Assembly (NCBI GenBank): GCA_945874155.1
Contig: CAMCFO010000002.1
Location: 1 to 64,000 of the forward strand
Direction of reading: 5' to 3'
DNA from: an uncultured Bacteroidales bacterium
Lineage (GTDB): Bacteria > Bacteroidota > Bacteroidia > Bacteroidales > UBA932
Length of the DNA stretch: 64,000 nucleotides
Both the position numbers and the translations under genes were made by a program. Below the pieces are notes generated by a model. The model made no database searches, had not been told where the DNA came from, and saw nothing but the letters and a program-made list of their open reading frames with translations. Below are positions 26,477-34,179 of this stretch, piece by piece. Within the stretch, counting starts at the first letter, position 1; every line of letters starts with the position of its first letter.

Positions 26477-27211
26477 TTACAGATAATATGCTAATGAAAT
26501 GCTTATGGTCGCAAGGTTGAGCATAAAGCTGGCGTTTGCGAGGCTTTCGCTGCCATAAGAAATCTGATTGTGGACCATATTGTTCCAATTGTAGTTGAAG
26601 CCCAGCACTCCCACACTCACTTCCATTGCGAAATGATTGGTAATCAATGCGGTAATTCCGGGATTCACACCCACAAGGAATTTGTATTTTTCAGTGTAGG
26701 TGCCTTTCACCTCCTGGGATATCCGGGCAGTGTTCTTCACCCTGCCGGCATTGAAACCCAACTCCACCTGGGCAAAAAGGGAAAAACGTCCTGAATTGCC
26801 GAGGGGAATGTAGGGCCGGAAAATGGCCGCAGCTTCGAAACTTTGAGTCAGACGGAAATAGTCATCCATATCCATACTGATTTCAGAAATGTCCAGCGAG
26901 GCCTTGTCCACATTCAGTTTCATACGGTCATATCCAAGCCTCAGGCCCACACCGATGTTGTTCCAGGGCATATAAAGGAAGGTGGGGCTGATATTTACGG
27001 AATAACCGTCCCCGTCGATTCCGTCAATTACGAGGAAGTTGTAGTTGTCCTCCCTGTGCCAGGTCACTTTCCCCGTGCCGGCTATCATAAAGCTGCCTTT
27101 GGGGGCAAAGACCTTCTGTGTCGTATTTGCATATCCCCTGTCATATCTCTGGGCCTGAACCGTAAGGCAGACACATAGAGCAAGGGCAAGAACCGACAGT
27201 AATTTCTTCAT
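26477..27211 (-). CDS. Predicted outer-membrane beta-barrel protein
   Basis: The 244-residue protein has a signal peptide ending VQAQ and about eight to ten amphipathic strands, closing with LNLATISISLAYYL. Motif-like turns (FLYMPWNNIGVGLRLGYDRM, GVNPGITALITNHFAMEVSV) match Bacteroidetes small-barrel families. It resembles the next gene in layout, including a PMNNISVF/PWNNIGVG element, so the two are probably distant paralogues. Confidence 0.65.
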   Translation of the reverse strand: MKKLLSVLALALCVCLTVQAQRYDRGYANTTQKVFAPKGSFMIAGTGKVTWHREDNYNFLVIDGIDGDGYSVNISPTFLYMPWNNIGVGLRLGYDRMKLNVDKASLDISEISMDMDDYFRLTQSFEAAAIFRPYIPLGNSGRFSLFAQVELGFNAGRVKNTARISQEVKGTYTEKYKFLVGVNPGITALITNHFAMEVSVGVLGFNYNWNNMVHNQISYGSESLANASFMLNLATISISLAYYL

Positions 27212-27219
27212 AACCGGTA

Positions 27220-29061
27220 CTATTCGTAAATGAATTCAAAGCCGTCCAACCAGAGTTTGGCAGTTTCACAGCCTGTGAAATAATCTCCGTAGGCCGATGA
27301 TGCACAGGACACGACAACGTGGGTCGGGAAGGCAGTCAAATCCCTGTAATTCAATGGAATGGTTATCTGTCTCCACTCTCCTACATTCTCGGTGGTCTTG
27401 ACTCCGTTGAGGGTCTGGTAACCGTCCCCGTGGAGGAAAAGCTCTCCGCAGGCTATGGTGGAAGCATCGGTATTGAAGTCCACGAAAGTCGATTTGTCCG
27501 TGGTATTCCACAGAATTGGACTCTCCTTTGTGCCACCATAGGTCTTGTAATCCCAGGTGCCTATGGCCACTTTGACCATACCCCTGTCGTAATCGCTGTT
27601 TGTAACCGTTACCCCTTCAGGGACTCCGTCTATCCTGTTTATGGTGCCGGCAGAATATTTGGCCCAGATACGCAATGCTGTAGGTCTTGTGGCCCAAGGT
27701 CTTCCGAACAGCACCTTGCCACCGCTTGTGCCCACCATTCCGTACCAGCTGCCGGCGAAAATATTTCCTGCGGCAAATTTGACTACTGCATACGCAGACT
27801 GGCAGATGACTGAACGGTCTCCATCCTTTTTGTCGCTGTCGTCCGGCACGGTAATTACCGTCTTGAAGTTGCCGGAACCGTTGTAGGTCTCGTTGCCGTT
27901 TCCAGAACCCCAGAATTCCGTCTGACAGTCTGCAATGGAACTGGAGGGGTCGTACCATTTGTAGAAGTCCTTGCCGGAGACCTTGCTGATAACCTCGAAA
28001 CTTGAGTTGGGAAGTTGTCGGGCTGCATCGGTCGTGAATCGGCTGATGTCTGACTGGTCTATCCCAGCGATGGTGAGTTTGTATTCGTAAGTGGTTGAAG
28101 GAGTCAGGGATGTGAGGTTGGCACTATAATATCCTTCAGATTCTTTCACTGCATCGGCAATGCTCCACGCTTCCGAACCTTCGGCTCTGTAGGAAAACTT
28201 GACTGCAGAAGGGTCGGTGAATTCCACCTCGTCCACATCGGCGTGAACAGTCGCGTGGGCTGCCCATATTTCATACGAAGCGGAAGGGGAAATGCCTGTG
28301 GATACAGGCTCAAAAACAACTATGTCATCGATAATCTCTGTGGAATAATCCACGAGCAGGGAAAAGAATGCTTCTCCATCCTTGATGGTATAGTTCACAT
28401 TTACCGTGTAGGCCTTTCCGCCTTCCACAGCCCCGATTACCCCGCTTTTCTCAAAAGGGGAACCGTCTTTGGCAAGAGTACCGGAGAAAGTCCATCTCAG
28501 GGAAGGCTCATCGAGGGAGTTCACCAGGAAATAGCCTTCCGCTCCGGATTTGCCCTCATCATAGACAAGTGAAGAATTTTCAACCCCGTCTATGCCTATG
28601 GTGAAGCTGTATCCTTCATTGAAATTTTCCTTTACACTCTCACCGAAACTGATGCGGCTCACTGCATTGCACACCTTGGCGGTCACCTTTACCGGGGTGT
28701 TTGCTCCGGCTGTAATGCTGAAAGGGGACGAACCCTTGTAGCTTTTCTGCTCCCAGGATGCGGGTGCAGGATTTTCCTTGGACAACTCCCCTGCAAGCAC
28801 GTCCACCCTGTATTCGTCCACTGGAAGCCAGAGAGTCTGCGGCATTGAAGCATAGACATAGTCCCTCACAAGGCCGCTGAAATCTGCCTTGTAGATTTTC
28901 ACAAGCGAAGTTGAGAGACGTTCGTCGGATGTCATCGCCGCCTTGGTTGAGGACTGGATACTTACATCGAAACTTACGGAACCCTCTCCGCCACCAGCAA
29001 TTTCCTTGGTGCAGGAAACGAGGGCGGCCAGAATCAGAGTGAAAGCAATTATCTTTTTCAT
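27220..29061 (-). CDS. DUF4493 plus PCMD lipoprotein
   Basis: This 613-residue lipoprotein (LAALVSC, Cys17) has an N-terminal DUF4493 domain: GSVSFDVSIQSSTKAAM, then a YRVDVLAGE segment and FSITAGANTPVKVTAKVCNA. An Fn3-like linker and a C-terminal PCMD domain (about 365-613) follow. The PCMD half is near-identical to the gene at 23919, with 20-residue blocks differing by only a few positions. This points to a local duplication. DUF4493 is found in Bacteroidales surface lipoproteins of unknown role. Confidence 0.75.
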   Translation of the reverse strand: MKKIIAFTLILAALVSCTKEIAGGGEGSVSFDVSIQSSTKAAMTSDERLSTSLVKIYKADFSGLVRDYVYASMPQTLWLPVDEYRVDVLAGELSKENPAPASWEQKSYKGSSPFSITAGANTPVKVTAKVCNAVSRISFGESVKENFNEGYSFTIGIDGVENSSLVYDEGKSGAEGYFLVNSLDEPSLRWTFSGTLAKDGSPFEKSGVIGAVEGGKAYTVNVNYTIKDGEAFFSLLVDYSTEIIDDIVVFEPVSTGISPSASYEIWAAHATVHADVDEVEFTDPSAVKFSYRAEGSEAWSIADAVKESEGYYSANLTSLTPSTTYEYKLTIAGIDQSDISRFTTDAARQLPNSSFEVISKVSGKDFYKWYDPSSSIADCQTEFWGSGNGNETYNGSGNFKTVITVPDDSDKKDGDRSVICQSAYAVVKFAAGNIFAGSWYGMVGTSGGKVLFGRPWATRPTALRIWAKYSAGTINRIDGVPEGVTVTNSDYDRGMVKVAIGTWDYKTYGGTKESPILWNTTDKSTFVDFNTDASTIACGELFLHGDGYQTLNGVKTTENVGEWRQITIPLNYRDLTAFPTHVVVSCASSAYGDYFTGCETAKLWLDGFEFIYE

Positions 29062-29073
29062 ATCGCGCCCTCC

Positions 29074-30327
29074 TTATTCAACGATCATAGTGATAGGCAG
29101 ACTTTTTCTGCAACCGTTTGCATCAATGACAGTCATTGTGAAGGTGTGGGTACCTGCAAAACCGATTATGGCAGACTGGGCATTGGACATATCGAAGGCA
29201 ACTTCGGTCTGGCCCAGCAGATCACTGCCGTGAGGGAAAGGCACCACCTGGAAAATCACACCGTTGGCCTCCGTAGGGTTTATAAGGTCGAGGTTCGTAG
29301 CCTCAGCCAACTCGACTGCACTTGCAAATGCGGCATTGTCCGATTCAATCTGAACATTGAACTTCTTTATTCCGCCCGGTACCGTAAGGAGGAACTTGAG
29401 TTTCATCTCCCTTTCTTCGACTTTCGGCACCACGATATGATTCATATCCGTATATTCAGCATCGCATCCTGCAGCATAGTCGAATACCATATTGATGCCT
29501 CCGTCACCCTTCGGTGCATCGGGGTCTTCGCCTATTATGGTCTCGGCCGTACCCATATCATTGTTGAGAATTTCGTCTCCCACCATATCGTTTATGCTTA
29601 TGTCGAAAGAAGCGTTGCCCTCGTCATTGACCTTGCGGATGAATTTTATCTGTCTCCACTGACGAGGCTGGATGCCTGTGATGACCTTGGTCATTTTCTG
29701 GGTTTTGCCTTCCACGCTGCCCTTGAAAGTCACTTCAAGCGTGGTGCTCTCTCCGTTGTTCACTGCAAAATAACCTGCCGAAGAATCGTAATTTGCAGAT
29801 GCCCCGTTATAGTTCAGGGAATAGACGAGGGGTGCATTTTCGCTCACCTTGACAGTGGCCTCACCCGGACCTGTGACCAATTCCAGGAAGTCATCGCTGT
29901 AGCTGACAGTCACCTTGCACTGGAGAAGGGTGCAGACCAGGCTGCCTATGTCCGTGGTTTGCCCTGCCGTTATGGAGAAGGCTTTTTCAACTCCGTAAAC
30001 AGGCTGTTCGAAGGCTGCCGCCGGCACTCCTTCCATTAATGAGCAGGCGCGGAGAGTGTAACTTGCCTCCGGAAGCGAAATCTTGCCACCTTTTGAATTT
30101 ATCTGGCTCCAGGTTGTGGACAATACGGTCTCCCCTTCCGGGCCTATGATGTCTATGACAAAGTTTCCTCCTGCGTTCATAACCGCCTTGGTATCGACAG
30201 CCTCATCCACCGAAAGGGATGAGAATTCGAGCGTTCCTTCAGAAGTTGCAACGTTTCTTGTGATTTTCTGGCAGGACAGACAAACGAGCGATGATATAGC
30301 CGCCCAAATCAAAATATTCCTTTTCAT
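29074..30327 (-). CDS. DUF4493 surface lipoprotein
   Basis: This 417-residue lipoprotein (SLVCLSC) has a DUF4493 N-terminal half (SLPEASYTLRACSLMEG, AFSITAGQTTDIGSLVCTLL) and a C-terminal beta-sandwich domain (about 270-417). The latter ends in FAGTHTFTMTVIDANGCRKS, a PKD- or fibronectin-like strand pattern. It lies between two other DUF4493 genes with gaps of 4 and 12 bases. Confidence 0.72.
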   Translation of the reverse strand: MKRNILIWAAISSLVCLSCQKITRNVATSEGTLEFSSLSVDEAVDTKAVMNAGGNFVIDIIGPEGETVLSTTWSQINSKGGKISLPEASYTLRACSLMEGVPAAAFEQPVYGVEKAFSITAGQTTDIGSLVCTLLQCKVTVSYSDDFLELVTGPGEATVKVSENAPLVYSLNYNGASANYDSSAGYFAVNNGESTTLEVTFKGSVEGKTQKMTKVITGIQPRQWRQIKFIRKVNDEGNASFDISINDMVGDEILNNDMGTAETIIGEDPDAPKGDGGINMVFDYAAGCDAEYTDMNHIVVPKVEEREMKLKFLLTVPGGIKKFNVQIESDNAAFASAVELAEATNLDLINPTEANGVIFQVVPFPHGSDLLGQTEVAFDMSNAQSAIIGFAGTHTFTMTVIDANGCRKSLPITMIVE

Positions 30328-30331
30328 AACG

Positions 30332-31066
30332 CTAATTGTTCAATTCTATGTCTTCGAGAACAACGGTTTCCACCGCCTCGTCGAAACTTATGCTTATGCT
30401 GCTGCCGGAAACATCCGCCACATCGAAACTCAGGCTGTAGCAGGTGGCCGGGGAAAGCAGCTGATATGCTTTGCTGAAAGTCTTGACTGCACCGCTCTGG
30501 GAGGTGAGATTTCCAGAAACGGTGAATTTGTAGGCATAGATGAAGGCACCCCTTTCCTCCCCTTTCGGGAAATGGAGCGAGGTTCCGAGGCCGGTGGTGA
30601 CGGTGAAATTCCAGTCCGGATAATAGTTGTTGAAATTGTCGGAGGACTTTACCTTCACTATGCAGTTGGAGAGTGAAGCGTCTATGCTTACGGGGTTGGT
30701 CTGGCCGCCCTGAAGAGTAAAGACTTTTTCACCTGAAAAAGCAGGCTTGGAGAAACCCTCATCTTCAGAGTCGCCATAAGTTGCAGTCACGGTGTATTCG
30801 CCGGCACTCAGGAGAGTTTCAGCACTCCACTCGGAAATGGCCCCGCTGTAAACCTGCGTGCCGTAAGCATCCCTTATAAGGATATTGAAGTCGGAAGCTG
30901 AAGGGACTGAAGCAAAGTCGGACACACTGCTTTTCACGGCCTCGTTCACGTAATCATGGGTTCTTACGGTAAAATCCACTCTACCGTATTCCTCCGCCCG
31001 GGGAGTTTTACCGCAGGCGAGGGAGAGAACTGCGATTGATGCTAACAATATCTTTTTCATATTCAT
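30332..31066 (-). CDS. Single-domain DUF4493 lipoprotein
   Basis: This is a 244-residue lipoprotein (LSLACGK, Cys18 if started at the first Met) with one DUF4493 domain: YGRVDFTVRTHD, LSAGEYTVTATYGDSED, and VFTLQGGQTNPVSIDASLSN. It is the shortest member of the operon and may represent the basic repeating unit. Function unknown; probably a component of a surface fibre or adhesin. Confidence 0.7.
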   Translation of the reverse strand: MNMKKILLASIAVLSLACGKTPRAEEYGRVDFTVRTHDYVNEAVKSSVSDFASVPSASDFNILIRDAYGTQVYSGAISEWSAETLLSAGEYTVTATYGDSEDEGFSKPAFSGEKVFTLQGGQTNPVSIDASLSNCIVKVKSSDNFNNYYPDWNFTVTTGLGTSLHFPKGEERGAFIYAYKFTVSGNLTSQSGAVKTFSKAYQLLSPATCYSLSFDVADVSGSSISISFDEAVETVVLEDIELNN

Positions 31067-31074
31067 CGGATTGT

Positions 31075-32850
31075 CTAATTGGACTTGATACGGACTTTTA
31101 CATTGTCTATGTAAAGCCAGCAGGTGGTGTTGCTGAAACCTTCCCTGTGGAAAGGTGTCGTTCTCCAGCTGATTCTGACTACTCCTGTCGGAACATTGGT
31201 CAAAGTGATGACGGAATTGTTCGGAGTACTGGTCCAGGAGCCTGTCTTTTCATTGGTCTGGAAGGAGTTGGCAGAATCGAAGATTCCTTCCTTATTCCCA
31301 CTGCTCAATGCAGCCGAGGTTGTGACATAACCCACCTGGACGGTCTGCCCCTGGTCTCCAGCCGAGTAATTGTATTCGTTGTTGGTTCCGTAATCGAAAA
31401 CAAGTTCCAGATCGGCCGGCTTTTTCAGTTCTATTATAGGAGCCGAGTCCATTCTGGCAGCATAATCGGCTGTAGTTTCCCTGCGGCAGGCTATTCTGAC
31501 GCAAAGCCCTGCGGAAGCCCCGACACGTCCGCCGGACCAACCGTTAAGGAATGACTTGGAATCCCTGTCTCCGGAATTCAGCCCTCCGGTATAATTGTCG
31601 TGTGAAGAGAAGGTCTCCACAGTCGAGAAATCCTCCTCCAGCAGATAAGGCAGTCCTGCGGAGATTTCGGCAAGGGAGCCGGAAGTCATAAGCGGCATCA
31701 CGATATCCTTTGTGTAAGTGACGTGGTCGGTGTCGAAAATCACGCTGACCGTCTTGCCGCTGAGGGCCCTGTAGTCGGTAATTTCCGTAAAGACTATTTC
31801 AAAGGACTCTCCTGCGGTGAATTTGCGGCCCGGAGCATATACATAAGAGTCGGAACCGTTGCCCCAGGTACATCCGGACGGAGCCTTGAGCGTTACGGAA
31901 TTGATATCCTCGCCTATATTGTTGAAAGGTAAACTGAATCTGACAGTTCCCAAATCCGCAACCGTAGATGCTGTTATGCGTACCGGGGTGGAATGTCCCG
32001 CCTTAAAGCTGCGTCCCGCCAGACTGATGGGGTCTGAAATTCCGTATTTACTTGCAGTATAAGTCTTTATGACGAGTGTGGCATCAGATGAAAAGGCCCC
32101 CGGACGAAGTGAGACACAGGCGTAGGAGAAGTCTGTGGCACTGGCGGCGAGGGGTTCCTTCAATTTCAGTTCTATGCTTGAGGAAATTCCGGAAAAAGAG
32201 GTGGAGGAAATCGGAGAGGTGATGTCCGTGGTGATTGTGCCCGTCACAGGCTCGGAAAATTCCAGAACCATTCTTTCGATTTTTTCATTGCCGAAGGGAT
32301 TGTCACTTTCAGCAAGGAAGAAGCGGAAATGATGGAGCAAGTGATTCATTTTCAAGCCCAGCCGGGTGTAGTCCGAAAGGTTTTCCACAGGAAGAAGGGC
32401 ATCGGCAAGAGTCGGTTCGGCCACGAGTATGTCAGCGCCTGAAGAAACTTTGCCGTCCTGAACTGACGGGATTTCAAATGTGGCGGTTGTGCCCGAAAGG
32501 GATTTGGGCTCGGGACTACAGGCAAAATAGCTGTAACGCCCTGTGGGCATAGCCTCGGCAAGTGTAGCCGTAAAGATGGCCTTGTCAGCGGAAACTCCAT
32601 AGACCACGAAAGGACAGGCATCCAGAATATATTCTCTAGCGGAATTCATTGCCCAGACCCGCAGGCGGTCTCCGTTCTCCCATTCGGAAGAAAGGCCATC
32701 TGCCTGGATATGGCTTTTGGTGGATTCCTTCTCATCCATCGCAAAAGCCACGGTCACCCCTTTTGAGGAAGCCGCAGGAAAAATTTCCGTCTTTGAGCAG
32801 GAAACGGCAAGACACACCGAAACCGCTGCCGGCAGAATCAATTTTCTCAT
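31075..32850 (-). CDS. Fimbrillin-like lipoprotein (first gene of the adhesin-like operon)
   Basis: This 591-residue lipoprotein (VCLAVSC, Cys18) has a fimbrillin/Mfa1-like N-terminus: VAFAMDEKESTKSHI, WENGDRLRVWA, FTATLAEAMPTGRYSYFACS, and SDYTRLGLKMNHLLHHFRFF. The C-terminal 200 residues form a jelly-roll-like domain with aromatic strands ending VRISWRTTPF and CWLYIDNVKVRIKS. It leads the seven-gene operon, with a promoter and an inverted repeat upstream, and may be the major or anchor subunit. This is inference from order and family. Confidence 0.7.
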   Translation of the reverse strand: MRKLILPAAVSVCLAVSCSKTEIFPAASSKGVTVAFAMDEKESTKSHIQADGLSSEWENGDRLRVWAMNSAREYILDACPFVVYGVSADKAIFTATLAEAMPTGRYSYFACSPEPKSLSGTTATFEIPSVQDGKVSSGADILVAEPTLADALLPVENLSDYTRLGLKMNHLLHHFRFFLAESDNPFGNEKIERMVLEFSEPVTGTITTDITSPISSTSFSGISSSIELKLKEPLAASATDFSYACVSLRPGAFSSDATLVIKTYTASKYGISDPISLAGRSFKAGHSTPVRITASTVADLGTVRFSLPFNNIGEDINSVTLKAPSGCTWGNGSDSYVYAPGRKFTAGESFEIVFTEITDYRALSGKTVSVIFDTDHVTYTKDIVMPLMTSGSLAEISAGLPYLLEEDFSTVETFSSHDNYTGGLNSGDRDSKSFLNGWSGGRVGASAGLCVRIACRRETTADYAARMDSAPIIELKKPADLELVFDYGTNNEYNYSAGDQGQTVQVGYVTTSAALSSGNKEGIFDSANSFQTNEKTGSWTSTPNNSVITLTNVPTGVVRISWRTTPFHREGFSNTTCWLYIDNVKVRIKSN

Positions 32851-32926
32851 AAAAATACTCTCTACGGGAGCGGTCTCTTTTGACGGGCGGGGTACTCAAA
32901 CGCTTATAAATCAAATCTTTAGAACA

Positions 32927-32948
32927 AGTACTACCACCCAGTAGTGCT
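32927..32948 (-). promoter_or_regulatory. Inverted repeat in the leader of the adhesin-like operon
   Basis: AGCACTAC and GTAGTACT (one mismatch) flank a six-base spacer, about 80 bases before the first start codon and just downstream of the -7 box. It could be an operator or an mRNA hairpin. Confidence 0.4.
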
Positions 32949-32972
32949 CCTATATGTTATACAAATCCGCCG

Positions 32973-33004
32973 CAAAGATACAAATTATTTTTAAATTTTA
33001 TCAA
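32973..33004 (-). promoter_or_regulatory. Promoter of the adhesin-like operon
   Basis: On the minus strand TATCTTTG (32973-32980) is 21 bases from TTG (33002-33004), matching the Bacteroidetes consensus. The leader to the ATG is about 115 nt. Confidence 0.6.
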
Positions 33005-33052
33005 GTAAGCGAATGGAGAGCATTGCAAGGGTAGCGTTTGGTTCAGGAATAA

Positions 33053-34177
33053 TCAGATTCCGAGCAGAAGTTCCGTAATTCTTTCGCAGGTATCGAGGTG
33101 GGTGTATTGTCGCTGGGCCTTCAACATCTGGTCCCGCACAGCCTCGTCCAGGCACAGCACACCGGCCATATTGACTTGGGCTTTGATTTTGTCGCTGTAG
33201 AAGGACATAAAACGGGTGCTGAAAAATTCAGCATTTGCAGTTTCGCATCCCGGTATGGGATTGGTGTGGATGATGGGGATGTTCTTGACGGCGGCTTCAG
33301 TGCTGGAAAGTCCTCCGGGCTTGGTGAATAGCACATCGCAGGCATCCATCAGCAGGGAGACCTTCTCGGTGTAGCCTATCACGTGGATGCCCCTGTGACG
33401 GGTGGCAATGTGCGAGAGCTCATTCTTGAGTTTATCATTGAACCCGCACACAACCACCGCCTCCACAGAGTCATTGAAAGACTTCAGAATCTCCTTGACA
33501 GTCTCCTTGATCTTGCCATAGCCCATACTTCCGGTCATCATCAGAAACCAAGGCTTGTGAGTGTCCAAAAGGCCGAATTCCTTCTTGCAGATGCGCCTGG
33601 CTTCGTCCCTTGTCATTTTCGGAGGATAGAACTCCCTGCGTACAGGTATTCCCCACGGCAGTATCTTCTCCCTTGACAGACCGTGTTCCACACAGAAATC
33701 CACCACATCGGCGTGAGGGGTCAGGTACCAGTCCAAATCGGAGTCCTTGGTGAAAGGCACCATAGTGTAGTCAGTCATTATCATCATCGTAGGAACCTTT
33801 ATTCTGCCCCTGCGCTTGAGTTCGGTGACTGCATCGGCTGCAAAAATATGGGAACAGACAATGGCATCGAAATCATTGCTGTCTATATATTCTCCCAAAC
33901 GGGAGCAGTACTTCTTGTTGGCCCAATACACCGGTGAGGATTTACCTATGGTCCAGTCACTTATGGCTGAACCCAATTTATAGATAATTCCGAAAAGATG
34001 GTTGCTCAAAGTGGAATTGTAGATTTCGGATGCCTTTTGGGTGACATTCTTGCCGGCAAAGCCGAGCACATCCCTGAATACAGACTCGACCCCTCTGGAG
34101 GAAAGGTAGTCTCCATAAGCCTTGGCCGCGGAATTGTGGCCTTCACCGGTGGAACAGGACAACAGAAGTACTTTCAT
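33053..34177 (-). CDS. MGDG-synthase/UgtP-type diacylglycerol glycosyltransferase
   Basis: This is a 374-residue GT28-type glycosyltransferase. The N-terminal MGDG synthase motif is STGEGHNSAAKA. The C-terminal donor-binding half has MMTGSMGYGKIKE, VVVCGFNDKLKNEL, and FTKPGGLSSTEAAVKNIPII. The family transfers sugar to diacylglycerol or N-acetylglucosamine to lipid II in related enzymes. It is a peripheral inner-membrane protein and the second gene of a unit with the GH3 glucosidase, two bases apart. Confidence 0.85.
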   Translation of the reverse strand: MKVLLLSCSTGEGHNSAAKAYGDYLSSRGVESVFRDVLGFAGKNVTQKASEIYNSTLSNHLFGIIYKLGSAISDWTIGKSSPVYWANKKYCSRLGEYIDSNDFDAIVCSHIFAADAVTELKRRGRIKVPTMMIMTDYTMVPFTKDSDLDWYLTPHADVVDFCVEHGLSREKILPWGIPVRREFYPPKMTRDEARRICKKEFGLLDTHKPWFLMMTGSMGYGKIKETVKEILKSFNDSVEAVVVCGFNDKLKNELSHIATRHRGIHVIGYTEKVSLLMDACDVLFTKPGGLSSTEAAVKNIPIIHTNPIPGCETANAEFFSTRFMSFYSDKIKAQVNMAGVLCLDEAVRDQMLKAQRQYTHLDTCERITELLLGI

Positions 34178-34179
34178 TT

